Assembly (NCBI GenBank): GCA_027604685.1
Contig: JADHYX010000132.1
Coordinates: 1 to 52,443, forward strand
Source of the DNA: Lobulomyces angularis
Lineage: Eukaryota > Chytridiomycota > Chytridiomycetes > Lobulomycetales > Lobulomycetaceae
Length of the DNA stretch: 52,443 bases
Direction of reading: 5' to 3'
The notes below the pieces were generated by a model. It saw nothing but the letters and a program-made list of their open reading frames with translations. It had not been told where the DNA came from and did not search any database. Shown here one piece after another: positions 51,501 through 52,443 of the stretch (positions are counted from its first letter, which is position 1; every line of letters begins with the position of its first letter). The position numbers and the translations under genes were made by a program.

Positions 51501-52296
51501 AAATAGTAAATTTCAAATTTTTTACTAACCTTTTCTCTAGTAGGAACTACTGATTCACTTTCCATTTCTTTGTCACTTCCTAAACTCTCCCATTTTTTAG
51601 AAACAGGTTTTGGAGGTAGCGTATCAACCTCCAAATCATTTTTTGCTATTAAAGGTTCTAATAATGCATTTAAGGCATCTGTTGTAGTCACAATAAAAAA
51701 ATTTTGACCATATTTAAAGTCTTTATCATTATGAACCAAAATTTCTTCTTCTGGAAAATCCTGTAAAAAAAAAAGAAAATTAAGCATTGCTGTCGAAAAA
51801 CAGTTATTTTTTTATTTTAACATCATTCTTTTCTGTTTTTGTTTTTTTATACCATTATCTGTTGTTTTCCTGGTTGAAAATCAGAAATCATTAGTCTGGT
51901 TTGAATATCAGCTAAAAGATCAACTTTTGGAATCATTCTAAAAGGTGATTCAGGTTGAATGTGTTCTCCTAACTTTAGTTTAAAAAGTTCTTGAGTAGCC
52001 GTTGTTAAAAACAATGGAAGTATTCCAGCTTTTATTCTCTCCTCTCTTAGAATTTCCGCTTCACTTGTAGCAGTGTTTGAAGTAGTTGGCAAGTCGTTTT
52101 TTATTTCGTCACTTGATGTGTGCACTACAACTTCTGTATTATTTTTTGACAGCTGCGGTACAATCCTAGAACCTTCAGCTATAGAAGTTCTGGAATTCAT
52201 CTTTGAACCATTTTTTTGTATTTGTAATTCTGACTTTTGGTTTGTCAAAGTTGAAAGACTTTTTGTTGATCCATTTGCCAAATTTGCTTTTGACAT
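48580..52296 (-). CDS. DNAI3: axonemal dynein intermediate chain 3 (WDR63)
   Basis: Minus-strand gene with more than ten short introns, about 950 residues. After a Ser/Lys-rich leader it gives IKAGILPLFLTTATQELFKL, then HNDKDFKYGQNFFIVTTTDA, PVSKKWESLGSDKEMESESV, HLQEYQSFTDLKHSKDKSIS, CIDWHPTLKG and SLILIWSFHDPIHPQ. Further blocks are LILEAPDDVTSFQFNPHDAN, IIACGCVNGQIALWDISDYQ, DLAWKPFLRIPLSAMDNT, FFPDILLSVGGWSFHIWKEN and a C-terminal helix FFDREVRRLDYVKERKEFRI. All align in order with animal WDR63. The family is an intermediate chain of the inner-arm I1/f dynein or its assembly in motile cilia. WD40 repeats run through the middle. Stop TAA is at 48582-48580 and the start at 52296-52294, near the right edge. 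Confidence 0.94.
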
Positions 52297-52443
52297 TTTG
52301 TATTTTATTTGAATTTCCTTTTCTATTATTCTTTTTCTTTTAAACCAAAGAAAAGTTAAAAAATTTAATTTTTTTTTTTAAATTTTTGATTTAAAAAATA
52401 TTTTTTTTTTTTTGAACTCCGAATCATTTTTACCTTTGAATAT
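52297..52443. promoter_or_regulatory. DNAI3 upstream region, cut by window edge
   Basis: A/T-rich leader and promoter DNA to the right of the DNAI3 start. No further gene is visible before the edge. Confidence 0.4.

Overview
The window is nuclear DNA of a small-genome, very AT-rich eukaryote. Nearly every gene is broken by short introns (mostly 38-60 nt, GTA.GT...TTAG), and intergenic DNA is dominated by A/T homopolymers. The best reading is a zoosporic (flagellated) early-diverging fungus or close relative. It carries an axonemal dynein intermediate chain (DNAI3/WDR63), which points to a motile flagellum. It also carries fungal-type members of the FMP27, Dnf1/2, Neo1 and COG3 families, and a complex I subunit (NDUFV1), which argues against lineages that lost complex I. 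The species cannot be named from the sequence alone.

Layout, left to right: (1) 60-2128, a decayed Fanzor/TnpB-like (OMEGA-type) nuclease gene; (2) NDUFV1 (+); (3) RPL11 (-); (4) a Dnf1/2-class P4-ATPase flippase (+); (5) a Vps38/UVRAG homologue and COG3 in tandem (-); (6) a PRL/PTP4A phosphatase (-), with a putative spliced 24-codon ORF upstream; (7) an unrecognised Ser/Lys/Glu-rich protein (-); (8) RPL37 (+); (9) mitochondrial acetyl-CoA acetyltransferase (-); (10) a START-domain protein (-); (11) CKS1 (+); (12) an AhpD/CMD-like protein (-); (13) the giant bridge-like lipid transfer protein FMP27/BLTP2 (+, 21 exons); (14) a small unresolved gene (-); (15) a Neo1-class P4-ATPase (+); (16) a secreted VWD-mucin-EGF protein with a probable GPI anchor (+); (17) DNAI3 (-).

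Most genes are ordinary housekeeping genes, with a notable share acting on membranes and lipids: two flippases, FMP27, a START protein, UVRAG/Vps38 and COG3. Exon joins were worked out by eye from splice consensus and reading frame. For NDUFV1, RPL11, the Dnf1-like gene, RPL37, CKS1, FMP27 and the VWD protein, the hand-summed exon lengths are exact multiples of three. I saw no tRNA, rRNA or CRISPR array. The most interesting items are the decayed Fanzor, the paired 15-nt micro-exons of the thiolase gene, the PRL phosphatase without a CaaX box, the spliced micro-ORF upstream of it, and the unrecognised gene at 19392-22067.
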